Assembly (NCBI GenBank): GCA_031772625.1
Contig: CM062814.1
Coordinates: 364,471,750-364,535,749 of the forward strand
Direction: 5' to 3'
From: Pinus tabuliformis
Taxonomy: Eukaryota; Streptophyta; Pinopsida; Pinales; Pinaceae
Length of the DNA: 64,000 nucleotides
How positions within the stretch are numbered: the first letter of the stretch is position 1; the number at the start of each line of letters is the position of its first letter. The notes below the pieces were generated by a model. The model was given only the letters and a program-made list of their open reading frames with translations, was not told the DNA's origin and ran no database searches. Position numbers and translations under genes: made by a program. This document shows positions 1 through 10,875 of the stretch, piece after piece.

Positions 1-1190
1 CCTCCACACCTCCCTACACCTCTACAAATCCCAAATTTTCCCTACGTCGCCACCTAATCACTGCCACATCCATAAACAAATAAATTACAAGCATGACAAT
101 TTCACATAAAATACATAAAAACCCAAAAAGATGTTTTTTTCTCATTTCCTTCTAGAAATAGCTTGAATAGATGTTTTTTACTTCATAAGTAGGTAATGGC
201 ATTAATTTTATGGTTTTTCATCTCTCTTTCTGCAAAAGTAGGGTTAGTTGGTTAATTAGGGTTTGCTAGGGTTACTTCACATTTCAGTCTTCCTTCTCTT
301 TCTGCAAGTAGAATAGCCTCTGTAGAGTAAGATTTTCTTTCTTTCATCCCATATAAAGCTTCTTCTGGAATTCATAGAAGTTGGCTTGAGCTCCTAGTGA
401 TCTTGTGCCAGCTGACCAAGTGATAGCCTGCAGTAAGAACTAGTACTTGTGCATACAACAATATCGTTTCCAAGTTTGTTAGAAACTACCGGGTTGATAA
501 AGGTAGAGTAGGAAGCCCCAGGAGTTGCGGCATTATTGCTGCAATATTGGTGCTCACTAGGGGGCATTGTTATGCCCCCCACCAAGGTGAATGTCTTGTG
601 GGTGAAATTTGGTTTATTGCTATACCCGCCCAATTGCAGCATCTTAGCAAAAGGGTAGCTTCCTCGAGTTGTGAGATGTATATGCTTCATTGTAATATCA
701 AGTGTTGAAAAGTATTGCTTGCATGCATTGACTCGAATTGATAAAATGATATGAAATATGTCAAATATAGTAATGACATGCAATGGCTTTTATGTGAGGA
801 GTCATGATTCGCTAGCTTTTATAGATGCTCAACAGTTTCTCACTTTTTGAATGGATTATGCACAGTGACAGAATAGGGAATGATAATTTTGTATTTCGGA
901 GTAACATATAAAGAGTCATGGCTTTCTGCGGTTCCTGAATTGTTACTAATTATTTCATAGTCTAGAGTTTTTGTTCAAACTAAAATATCAAGTTCAGCTT
1001 GTGGTCATCGTGTTTGATCATCCATCAATTAATTTAAGACAATATTTGATTTATTTTTTGTTCAAGTTTTTCAATGAGGGATAACGAGTTAAACTCTTAA
1101 ATGACAAATCTTTTCTCTAAACTAGAAGTCTAGATTTTATAATTCAAATCGATGTCATATTTACTTATATGTATATATGAATTTGTTCAG
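1..1190. other. Non-coding stretch, no recognised gene
   Basis: No gene was recognised here. A 129-codon open frame lies on the minus strand at 394-783. It has no motif I recognise, no upstream exon signals and no supporting context, so it is not called as a gene. The stretch ends at the splice-acceptor-like sequence in front of the helicase fragment. Confidence 0.5.
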
Positions 1191-1603
1191 GGTAAAACAT
1201 TGGAATTTGTGTTGTCTATTGTGGATTCATTAAGAAGTGGTCCAAATGCCAAATGTAGGAATACAACCTATGGAATGGTACCTATTGTGATTGTGTTAGT
1301 TCCAACAAGGGAGCTTGCAAAATAGGTAATCTTTTAAAAAATCTAGAGCTTTGTCTATTATTTGTAGTCTGACTTGATATCGAAATTGTTCAAAAAGATC
1401 ATTTGTAATTTCTTTATGCTTGTGACTTCAAGAATTCCATTTAAGAAATGTTTTGTAATGCAGGTCCATGTTGACTTTGAGGTTGATGTGGAGTCGTTGG
1501 CCTTCATTCATTCCCTATATATGGAGGTGCTACCTATGGTCCACAAGAATATGCATTGCGTAGAGGTGTGGATATCATTGTTGGTACACTTGAGTGCATT
1601 AAG
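1191..1603 (+). pseudogene. DEAD-box RNA helicase fragment (two exons, RH3/RH7-like)
   Basis: DEAD-box helicases use ATP to remodel RNA; this is a dead fragment of the first RecA-like domain. Exon 1 (1191-1325) follows an acceptor-like TTTGTTCAG and begins GKTLEF, the end of the Walker A motif. It ends with motif Ia PTRELAK, then TAG directly before a GT donor. The family normally has PTRELAKQ, so CAG has become TAG. Exon 2 (1464-1603) follows an AATGCAG acceptor and reads VHVDFEVDVESLAFIHSLY, then GGATYGPQEYALRRGVDIIVGT after a 2-bp TA insertion that shifts the frame at about 1522. The family motif GTPGR is here GTLEC. The intron survives, so this is not a processed copy. The GG-x-Y-x-PQ arrangement resembles the plant RH3/RH7 group, which is an inference. 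No upstream exon or downstream DEAD box was found. Confidence 0.78.
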
Positions 1604-2720
1604 GTGACAAAACATGTTTTGTGTTCATTTATCCCTTTTATGTGTTACTGTTCATAGTAAATTCAAGCTTGACATTATGGTTGATCTATGAAGAAATTCC
1701 TCTGGATTTTAAAGAAAGGCTTCAAGTGGTGTATTTCCTACATCTAGGGATTTAGTCAAGACCTTTTTTTTGCAACCATTGGCCAATTCTTCTTGAGTGT
1801 AGGGTGAGTATTAAGATGAGTTTGAATTTTGATTCAGATAATTTATTAAGACTAATTGTATATAAGTTTTTCTCAAGGAAAGTTCTTTATCTGTTCTCCT
1901 AAACCCTTATTTCTTCCATATATGCTACAAACTTAGAACATTTCCTTTGTAGCAATTGGTGCAAATGCTAGTTTTAAAATAAATGATCTAAATAATTTCC
2001 TTACGTTTTAGTGAATGTGAGACTCATCTTAATTTTTAATAAAACTTTTCAATATTAATTATCATCTATGTAAGTTAATTTTTTATTATTTTGATTTCCT
2101 ATTAAATATTTGTGGAAATAAAATATTTATATTCTTTATTATATATATATATATAGATATATATTTTGAAACATTATATTAAATTAGAAGGTGTACATCT
2201 ACTTTAAATTTGGAGAGTTGTTTGACTTTTCGAAATTCATTTCTCTGCTTCAGTTACACAATTTTTATTTTAAGAAGAATTAAAAGATTCAGATGAGAAG
2301 GATGTGAATTTCAAATTTTAATTAAGCTATTTTTTATTTTTTATTTTTCATTAATTAATTATAAAAATATAATAAGCACGTTTTATTTTAATCTATGAAT
2401 TTTATATTAAATCATATTTTTTATTTTTTCAAAGTCTTATAATATATAATTTTAGTTTAACTAATAGACGATATATTTTTTTAAGGATATTTTTCTACTT
2501 CATTTTAAGTAAAATCAAGTAGATATTTTTTAACTTTAAGTTTAAGTGGTTTGATATTTAGAATTAAAGTCTTTCAACGTTTTTGAGAGCATTGAATCCG
2601 TGTATACATTAAAAAATGTACTTTAAACATTGAAATCACAATCTTGCTTAAAATTGTATCTTCAATTGTATCTTCAAATTCTAGTGAAAAAGGTAATTTC
2701 ATCTATAAGTTAGAATGCAC

Positions 2721-2756
<36 letters not shown>

Positions 2757-2948
2757 GTATTGAATTGGTTTTTATAACATTTCATAATGCATATAGTTAT
2801 TAGGTGGTTGTTTTTCTAGTGTCTTTTGCTAGTCATTTGTTACAAGTTATGGTTTTCATGGAAAATGGTTGAAGTTTCTTTGTTGGCTAGTTGTGGATGG
2901 TTAGTAGCAGGTGGTTCCCTCCCTTTTACTAGTTATTATTAATCTTAT
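1604..2948. other. AT-rich non-coding stretch with short (TA)n tracts
   Basis: No gene seen. It contains short AT dinucleotide tracts near 2140-2165 and 2725-2751, and otherwise AT-rich unique-looking DNA. No continuation of the helicase gene was recognised here. Confidence 0.5.
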
Positions 2949-4544
2949 TGTAACATTCAATTATATTATTACTCTAAATCTTCCATAACGCCCCCATTTC
3001 CTACATCATTTGGGGGTTATAATAGGTTTCTAGTTCCACATATAGCTTATACAGATCAATTCTAAAATTAAGTTTAAAACTTCCCCTTATCTTTCTAACA
3101 TAGATAACAACGTCATTGCACTTATATGGAAAATTACTCTTCGAATTCTTCTTGGATACTATTGTACACATGATCAACCCTAACATGTATATTGATGAAT
3201 TTAACCCGTTCAGTAAGGGTAGTGTAATTAAATACTCATAATATTGGCATTTGTTCTATTAAAATTTTAATAACCTATCTTGCAATATGATTTTGGGTAA
3301 GTTTAACATTGTATTATTTGGTTTATGTGGATCGATCGAAATTTCTCGATGTTCAGCTGAGAATTGCGACATATGAATAATCAAGTGTTGACCCAAATCC
3401 ACGTATTGGTTGATACAACAGTATAGGTGCTAGGGATTAGATCTAACACTTGTGGTGAGAGGACAAGTTATGATGGTAACTACCTATCTTCACATGGTGC
3501 CTCCCCTACTCATTTTCCTTTTCGTTTATGACGGAAAAAGCTACTCTACAATCTGAAGTTCCTTCTAGGAGGGTTCACAGTCATGTACAATGTTGAGGTA
3601 GGGGTTTTTATTTTAACAAGAATACATTATCCTCATGTTGATATCGTTGATTGTTAACTATAACTATTCTATTATTTTTAACTGAAACTTTTCCAAACTA
3701 TCTTAACATGGTATTCCTCTTATTGTGAGAGTTGTGGTCTAGGGAGAGAATCCATAATCAAGTCTTTGCACCAGACGACAAGTTGATTCTATTAACTCAA
3801 ATTACCCCACATCCTTATCTTGTGGATAGAAGAAGCTAATAAATCATTTTTTTCTCTCTTGATTGATAGTAGGTTTATTGGATTTTCGGTAGGGTATCTA
3901 TAGGGTTCGGAGTATTCCAGCCACTCACAGGTTCTCGATGAATCCTTGCATAATCCTTCTTTGCTAGGAAGTTTTCTTTCTTAGGAGTACCGACCTGAAT
4001 GCGAATGAGCTAGAGGTCTGCACACTAGGCCCGACACCATGGGGGTTAGCTTCCTGCGAACTCAATCTACTCCAAATTTTCTTTGAATCTCATAGACATT
4101 TATAGAAAAACTATAATTAATTATTTCATATTAACCATTGGGTTCCCATGACCTTGCAATATTCTACGAAGCAGTCTCTACTCACATTATTACAGGTAAT
4201 ATTTTGATGGTCTTATCATGTTATTCTATGAGTATGCTATTTTAATAATTATTAAAAAAGATTCTTACTAACCCTACCTCTATTCTCTAATATAGGTTAA
4301 ATTTTCTCTTTACATTATGTTTTGACATGTAATCAGTTTTTCATCCTTGAGGTTGGTTGGTTCTCATGAGGCCACTCTCAATCATTGAACTTGTAGACTG
4401 ACCTCTTAACAAACAAACCTACCAGGATTCACTGTCCTTTTCATTCATTATTTGAGCTATGAATAATTATGGGTATATCATGGATAACCCTAGGAATTTT
4501 ATTAGAAATTTGTTCAGTTTGTTAGGTTATTTTCAGCTGTAACA
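2949..4544 (-). repeat. Candidate solo LTR of family A
   Basis: The first 820 bases or so (2949-3771) match 25966-26653 joined to 34532-34663, at roughly 85 to 90 percent by eye. That second copy sits next to a tRNA-primer-like site, which identifies the repeat as an LTR on the minus strand. The left edge is TGTAACA at 2949. The right edge is placed at the TGTAACA-like sequence ending near 4544 and is only a guess, because the other copy is truncated before that point. No convincing target duplication was found, and there is no coding capacity. Confidence 0.5.
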
Positions 4545-4710
4545 CACATATTATTCATTGTGATTGAAAAGCATTGTTTTACATTATATAAGCATATTAG
4601 TTTAAAAAAAAACTAGCATGAAACACACTGGTCGGTTTTATGTAGGAGCTCGACTATTCAAGGCTTGGAATTTACAATTCCTTGCTGCGAATATATTTTT
4701 TGTTTCTCAT

Positions 4711-5939
<1,229 letters not shown>

Positions 5940-6470
5940 AACCAATGAGAACGACAACCACCAGTTATCCCCCAAGCAAGTTTCCACTTCTAGAATAGTT
6001 GTTTGATAAAGACCTATCAAGGTCTTTCCAAAGGAATCAAGACTCTATGAGTCCATCCCAGGAACTTACTGACTCAACAAGTATGGATTAGGGAATTCCA
6101 CTAACCCCAACTATTTCAAGAATGCCCTAACTAATAGTCTCTTACCTTCCCTTAATAACATCTTGTTCAAGGGAATTAATATTCATTCCTCTCTCTTATT
6201 AGTTTCATCAGGTTCCTCTCATACCCTCTTAGCTGCTTTCCCCCAACTGACAAAATTTATCTCTATGGATGGGAGTAATTGTCTCTAACTATTTGGTAGG
6301 TGAAACTTTCACTTCTTGACTTTTGCTCGTGAACTTATTCGCTAACCATAACCAGCTTTTAATTAAAACTTTAAACATTAAATTTTCACTAGCCTTCCAC
6401 ACAACCCACAATTTACTGAAATACCACATTAAAAGTAAATTAAATATCTACTTTTCCCTCAGGGGTGTTA
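5940..6470 (-). repeat. LTR segment of family B with adjacent polypurine-like tract
   Basis: This matches 55946-56476 over about 531 bases. Both copies stop matching at the same point, AGGGGTGTTA. Read on the minus strand this is a TAACACCCC start, typical of plant Gypsy LTRs. Immediately right, 6471-6486 read on the minus strand is a purine-rich GGGGGAAGAT tract. That suggests this is a 3' LTR of a minus-strand element whose body lay to the right. The body (6471-6747) shows no recognisable coding sequence and stops at a (TA)n tract. Confidence 0.5.
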
Positions 6471-6744
6471 ATCTTCCCCCGTGGAGAAAAACATCATCCT
6501 TGTGTTTCTTAGCTGTCAAAATAGGTTAAAATGTGTCTTGCACATAAAATATTATTCTCATATTTCTAGGAAGCCTCTCGTAGATGAAGTGCTTCCACCA
6601 CACTTAACCTAGATAAATGCTTATTTCTGCAACATAATTTTCTCTAATTGAGAATTTGCAAAGGTTCAACAAAGGTTACTCTATTCAATATGACCTACAT
6701 TCACAATTTTTATGGTAATTAGTTCCCATCCATTATTATTTAAA

Positions 6745-6747
<3 letters not shown>

Positions 6748-6832
<85 letters not shown>

Positions 6833-6852
6833 ATATATATATATATATATAT
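6748..6852. repeat. (TA)n microsatellite bordering PLE-1
   Basis: A TA dinucleotide tract of about 100 bases ending where the PLE-1 terminal repeat begins. Confidence 0.95.
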
Positions 6853-6860
6853 AGATATAT

Positions 6861-7260
6861 AAAGCAAAGATCTTCTAGAGAAATCACATAGAAATGTGAG
6901 GGTTGATGCATTTCGAAACTCTATCAAGGTTCATCATCAGGACAAGGTTGGAGAGCAAGATCAAAAAATCGCCTATTTATATCAAAGATGCAACGGTAAA
7001 TTTTTAACGGTTGAAAAGATAAATAATATAAAATGAAATGATCCAAATAATTAATTATAATAATAATTTTATTAATCAAACGATTATTTAATTTATAATT
7101 TTTTATTTATCTAAAAATCCTATATGACTTTGACAATTATTACCACTTCATCATGACTTATAATATAATATAATAAGATTCAAATATCTATATCTCTATA
7201 TATTAAGAACAAAAAATATATTAATAATATTAATAAAATCGATAATTTGAATAATAAAAA
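6861..7260 (-). repeat. PLE-1 3' terminal repeat (pLTR-like)
   Basis: This is homologous to the inverted arms around PLE-3, including the hammerhead-like motif and an AT-rich tail that contains a purine-poor ATCTAAAAAT segment. Its outer edge abuts the (TA)n tract at 6748-6852, where the PLE-3 arms instead continue with GTGATTCATGATTT, so the outer end appears truncated here. Confidence 0.7.
6905..6940 (-). ncRNA. Hammerhead-ribozyme-like core (PLE-1, 3' side)
   Basis: On the minus strand the order is CTGATGA (6934-6940), a stem II segment, GAAA (6911-6914), a palindromic ATGCAT stem III, and the cleavage triplet ATC. These are all conserved core pieces of a type I hammerhead in the right order and on the same strand as the element. 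There is one extra U between CTGATGA and stem II. Stem I is weak by eye: the ancestral GAC/GTC pairing is reduced here to AAC. Hammerheads in PLE terminal repeats are established in other eukaryotes. Activity here is an inference. Confidence 0.55.
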
Positions 7261-7378
7261 CAAAATTCAAAATATAAAATCAACTCAAATCATATAAAAG
7301 AAAGGAGATAATAGAAAAATACATAAACAAATGAGGACACGAGAGGGAAATAAAGGAGGGGAGAAAAAACCCAAGGGC

Positions 7379-9178
7379 TTAGGAATAAAGGGAGGGGAAC
7401 CATGAACTTTTTATCTTCCATCCATTGCCCTTATTAAGACTACTAATTCTCTTCTCAATTTTGATGGCTTCTCTTAATTTATAGTGGTGGAAATATAAAA
7501 CTCTAGGGAGGACCTTAGAATCCTTTAAATAAATATGGTATTTCAACAATTCAACATGTTCCAGTAAAGAGGAATAGAGATTCCTACAGTGTCTAAGGTC
7601 CTCTACATGCTCTTGAATTCTCTGGAAAATGAAACGACCAGTCCCTCCAATGTAGGGGGTTCCACACGAATGTGGAATCATCTAAACACCCTTCATGTTT
7701 TTGGGATCCACAGGATCTTTAATGGATATTAAAGAGCCACATATGGTTTTTAAAGGTCTAAAGGTGAAGACCACCATTTTCTTCTTTGTAATCCTAGCAA
7801 TCTTGTTAGTAGTCCCTTGGATAAAGGAAAGTTAGACACTAGAGGCCACCTTAACCGACTCTTTCTTAGTCTTAGGTCCCTAGCTAGCTTTTAAAAAGGA
7901 TCAGATACATTGGGACTTATTATAACCATTCTTATTAAAAAACTTCATGAGATGGGTTTTCTCATCAACTAGATGGTCTTCATCAGAAACCCTTAAAGCC
8001 CTAGTAGCTAGAGTGTTGAGAACACCTAGTTTCTAGACCAAAAAGTGATGTGATTTAGCATGTAGATATTGTTCATTGTGGGTTTTCTTATGAAAGAAAC
8101 GATGGAAAAAAAAATCATCATCTTTCTTTGAGATAAGCACATTAAGGAAGGGTAAGCTTCCATTACCCTCAGATTCCATTGTTAATTTTGTGGAACTGGA
8201 TTGATTGTTGAAATGTTGGAAAAATGAATTTAATTTCTCATGACCATGGGGACACAAGGTGAAGGTATCATATCAACACATATTTTCCAAACTTTTGGCT
8301 TAAATTGAGCTGAAGCTAAACCTCTAGATTATAAATCTACCATATAAAGGTTTGCAACCACTGGAGAGAGGGGATAACCCCTTACTACCCTGCATATTTG
8401 CTCATAGAATTTTCCTTCGAAACTAAAGAAGGTCGAGCTAATGAAAATATATGCAAGCTTGGTAGTATCAAGACTATTTATGTGATTGATAACATATATA
8501 GCCTCCTTAATAGGGATGTTAGTGTAAAGAGAAACAATATCAAAACTTACCATAACATCGTCAGGCTTAATTTCACTTCTTTAAACTCATTCACAAATTA
8601 GAAAGAATCCTTAACAGAAGAACTAGACTTACCAACCAAAGGTTTAAGTTTCCAAGCTAAATATTTAGCAAGGTGATATGTAGGCCCACCTATGGTATTG
8701 ATAATAGGTCTAAGTGGGGGCACTTCCTTTTGAATCTTAGGAAGCCCATAGATCCTCGTGGTGACAAGGTTACTTTCTATAAGCTTGTGACTTATTGAGC
8801 TCATAGATTTATTAGACATAGTATCCATGACAACAACTTTACAAACCTTTTTAGTGGGGCTCTTATTGAGCTTTCTATAGCTTCCACTATTGCATAAGTG
8901 ATCCAACCTCTTCCTCCAATAATCATCTCTATCTCAAATCACAACTACTCCTCCTTTATCTTCTTTAAGGACAACAACGTCAAGATTATTGGCTTCAAAT
9001 TCTGACTTGCTAATATTTCTTTTAGACGGTTTAGATTTCCTAAGAATAACGGAGAAATCCTTCCTAATGACATCCTTAATGTGATGAGGAAACTCCTTGA
9101 TGTCTTATTCGATGTAGCAGATGATCTCTTCAACCAATATCTTTCTTGGGGCAAGATAAAAATTGAACCCTTTCTCAA
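7379..9178 (-). pseudogene. PLE-1 reverse transcriptase and GIY-YIG endonuclease, degraded
   Basis: This is the remnant of the single PLE polyprotein. An N-terminal piece lies at 8945-9178. Early reverse transcriptase motifs follow at 8598-8906 (IYGLPKIQKE, LRPIINTIGGPTYHLAKYL). The core lies at 8329-8553 (FDIVSLYTNIP, GYPLSPVVANLYM). The C-terminal part is at 8033-8257 (KLTMESEGNGSLPFLNVL, YLHAKSHH). The GIY-YIG nuclease is at 7379-7681 (GTPYIGGTGR, QEHVEDLR, REAIKIEKR, ending WFPSLYS). The catalytic position between 8257 and 8329 reads CVDM where the family has a V/I-DD pair, so the polymerase site is lost. The frame is broken by several stops and shifts, including through 7682-8032. The order RT then GIY-YIG is diagnostic for PLEs. 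Confidence 0.85.
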
Positions 9179-9482
9179 GAAGACTATAAACTAATGGATC
9201 AAAAGAGAACTTGGATAGGTTAATTACCCTATTATTAAAACAACAGGATAATAACAATAATAATAAGTATTATTATTATTATTTCAAGTTGAATTCTGGA
9301 GTATCCACAACAGTAATCATACTTGTTAACGTTTCAAATCCCCACAGGGATCCATCATCGGGACAATTTCTGAATGATGATGGAAGAAGAGCTATAGTGA
9401 GAGGATAAATAGTAAAAGGATAATTTTATTTTAAGGAGATGAGATTGGCTTGAAATTTTTTCTTTTATTTTCATTTTTTATT
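9179..9482 (-). repeat. PLE-1 5' non-coding region
   Basis: About 200 bases (9280-9482) match 19330-19530 in the opposite orientation. Both copies carry an ATT-rich stretch toward the coding side and a GAAACGTT hammerhead-like block. The right edge of similarity is near 9482, taken as the element end. Confidence 0.65.
9325..9361 (-). ncRNA. Hammerhead-ribozyme-like core (PLE-1, 5' side)
   Basis: On the minus strand the order is CCGATGA (one change from CTGATGA, at 9355-9361), a GGATCCC/GGGATTT stem II closed by TGTG, GAAA, and a palindromic AACGTT stem III with cleavage triplet GTT. The stem I strands TTGTC and AACAA pair except at the first position, where the 19.4-kb copy has the pairing GACAA. 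The arrangement parallels the 3'-side motif with a different sequence, which supports real structure. Confidence 0.5.
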
Positions 9483-9619
9483 TTTTCTTTTTATTTAATA
9501 ATCACGCCATAAGGCGTTTCCCTCTGGGAAGAACTCCCTTCGATTTCACGTGTTCCACTCTATGTCATTGATTTGGTGTTATACAATTGAAACAGTTCCT
9601 ACCGTCAGATTAAATACTG

Positions 9620-9810
9620 GTATTAATCAGTTACAATTCATAACATATTCTTTACCACAATCCAGTAAGGCTTATATTAATCGGTTACAATTCATAACAT
9701 ATTCTCTCCCACAATTCAGTATTAATCGGTTACAATTCATAACGTATTCTCTACCACAATCTGGTATTAGTCTGTTACAATTCATAACAATATTCTCTCC
9801 CACCAATTCT
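9620..9810 (+). repeat. 45-bp minisatellite, about four copies
   Basis: Four units sharing CGGTTACAATTCATAACATA. An extra GTAAGGCTTAT follows the first unit. Because 45 is a multiple of three, an open frame at 9550-9837 reads a 15-residue repeat (LQFITYSLPQ core). I regard that frame as a by-product of the repeat. Confidence 0.85.
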
Positions 9811-9906
9811 ACTAGGTTCGTTGTTATCTCATTTTAACATACAAACTAGGAAACATCCATGTGCGCTCATTTTTCCGCGAACCAGGCAGCATCTATGTGA
9901 TAAGAA

Positions 9907-10003
9907 TTGAATATCAATATTCATCCACAGGAACCAGTGTTCGCCAGGCGACATAGACTTGAATATCAAGATTCATCCACAGGAACCAGTGTTCACCAGG
10001 CAT
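9907..10003 (+). repeat. 52-bp tandem duplication
   Basis: Two adjacent units start TTGAATATCAAGATTCATCC and contain CACAGGAACCAGTGTTC. They are not coding as far as I can see. Confidence 0.85.
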
Positions 10004-10156
10004 AGGTGTGCATGGATAGATGATAAGCTCTCCAATGTATCTGCCACAATGAATATAATATGTTTCAATCAGCAAAAGGTATACAAACATATATATTTTT
10101 CTATACAAACATATATATAATATGTTTCCATTGGATTTTTGTTGTTTTCCCTTTAG

Positions 10157-10474
10157 AATAAGGAAATCTTTGCAATATTTGAAAGCATATTGAAATGTAT
10201 TGTTGTACTTGAAACAGAGGCTGAATCTCTAGAATGAATGGTGAAGATTCTCATTAGAGTTCTAGGATATGCAACCATTGTTCCTTCTCAGAAGGACGCC
10301 ATCTCTCATAATCTACAGAAAGACTTGCTCATCTACAAAAAAACTTTAGCAGAAGTGTACATGTGTTCTTCGGGTAAAAGTGAAATGAAGAAGATGCCAG
10401 ATTACCATGTTGAAGTATGTTATGCCAAGCATTGCTTTGACCTTGTAAATAGCTCTAACGAGGGCATTGCATAG
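10157..10474 (+). pseudogene. Exon-like ORF of unknown identity
   Basis: A pyrimidine-rich acceptor-like sequence (TTGTTTTCCCTTTAG) ends at 10156. The frame that follows reads NKEIFAIFESILKCIVVLET, one TGA, then a 78-codon open frame from 10238 containing GYATIVPSQKDAISHNLQK and HVEVCYAKHCFDLVNSS. The composition looks like ordinary soluble alpha-helical protein. The TGA falls where CGA (Arg) would fit, so this could be a decayed exon. I do not recognise the family and saw no neighbouring exons. It could also be a chance frame. Confidence 0.3.
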
Positions 10475-10681
10475 ATTTGATAGTGATTGATTATTTCTCT
10501 AAATCAGATCATGTCGTCTATTTGAGTGTAACAATTTCACAAAGAACAAATTGAAAAAGAAAATAGTCATCTCATAAACTCTAAAAAAAATTCATTCAAA
10601 GTCGGAAGTCGGAATATTCAATATGCTAGGAATGGCTAGTATATACATATATGAATAACAGTAAAAAAAATATTGACACAT

Positions 10682-10875
10682 AAAAGGGCTGAGGACCATT
10701 TCCAAAGAAAATCTATTACAAGTAGGGTGCATGCTCCAGTGCGAGGGGTGGTAACCAAATTCAAAGTACTTAATTAAAAGGGCCGAGGATGGGCGAGGGC
10801 CACTTCAAAATAAAATCTGTTGCAAGTAGGGTGCATGTTCTAGACTGAGGGGCTAGAGCCAAATGCAGAGTACTT
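10682..10875 (+). repeat. Tandem duplication of about 95 bp
   Basis: Two diverged units begin AAAAGGGCTGAGGACCAT and AAAAGGGCCGAGGATGGG, and share CAAGTAGGGTGCATG. No coding meaning seen. Confidence 0.75.

Larger units (their letters stand above)
6861..9482 (-). mobile_element. Penelope-like element PLE-1, degraded, near full length
   Basis: From right to left on the minus strand this holds a 5' non-coding region (9179-9482), a reverse transcriptase and GIY-YIG coding region (7379-9178), and a 3' terminal repeat (6861-7260). The 3' repeat is shared with both arms of PLE-3 (20066-20368 and 21334-21675). The 5' region is shared with 19330-19560. PLEs insert by target-primed reverse transcription and are related to telomerase. 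Plant examples are best known from conifers (Dryad). The coding region is broken many times, so this copy is dead. Confidence 0.85.

Noticed and set aside
394-783. 129-codon minus-strand ORF
   Set aside because: No recognisable domain, no splice or neighbour evidence; kept only as a note in the stretch description.
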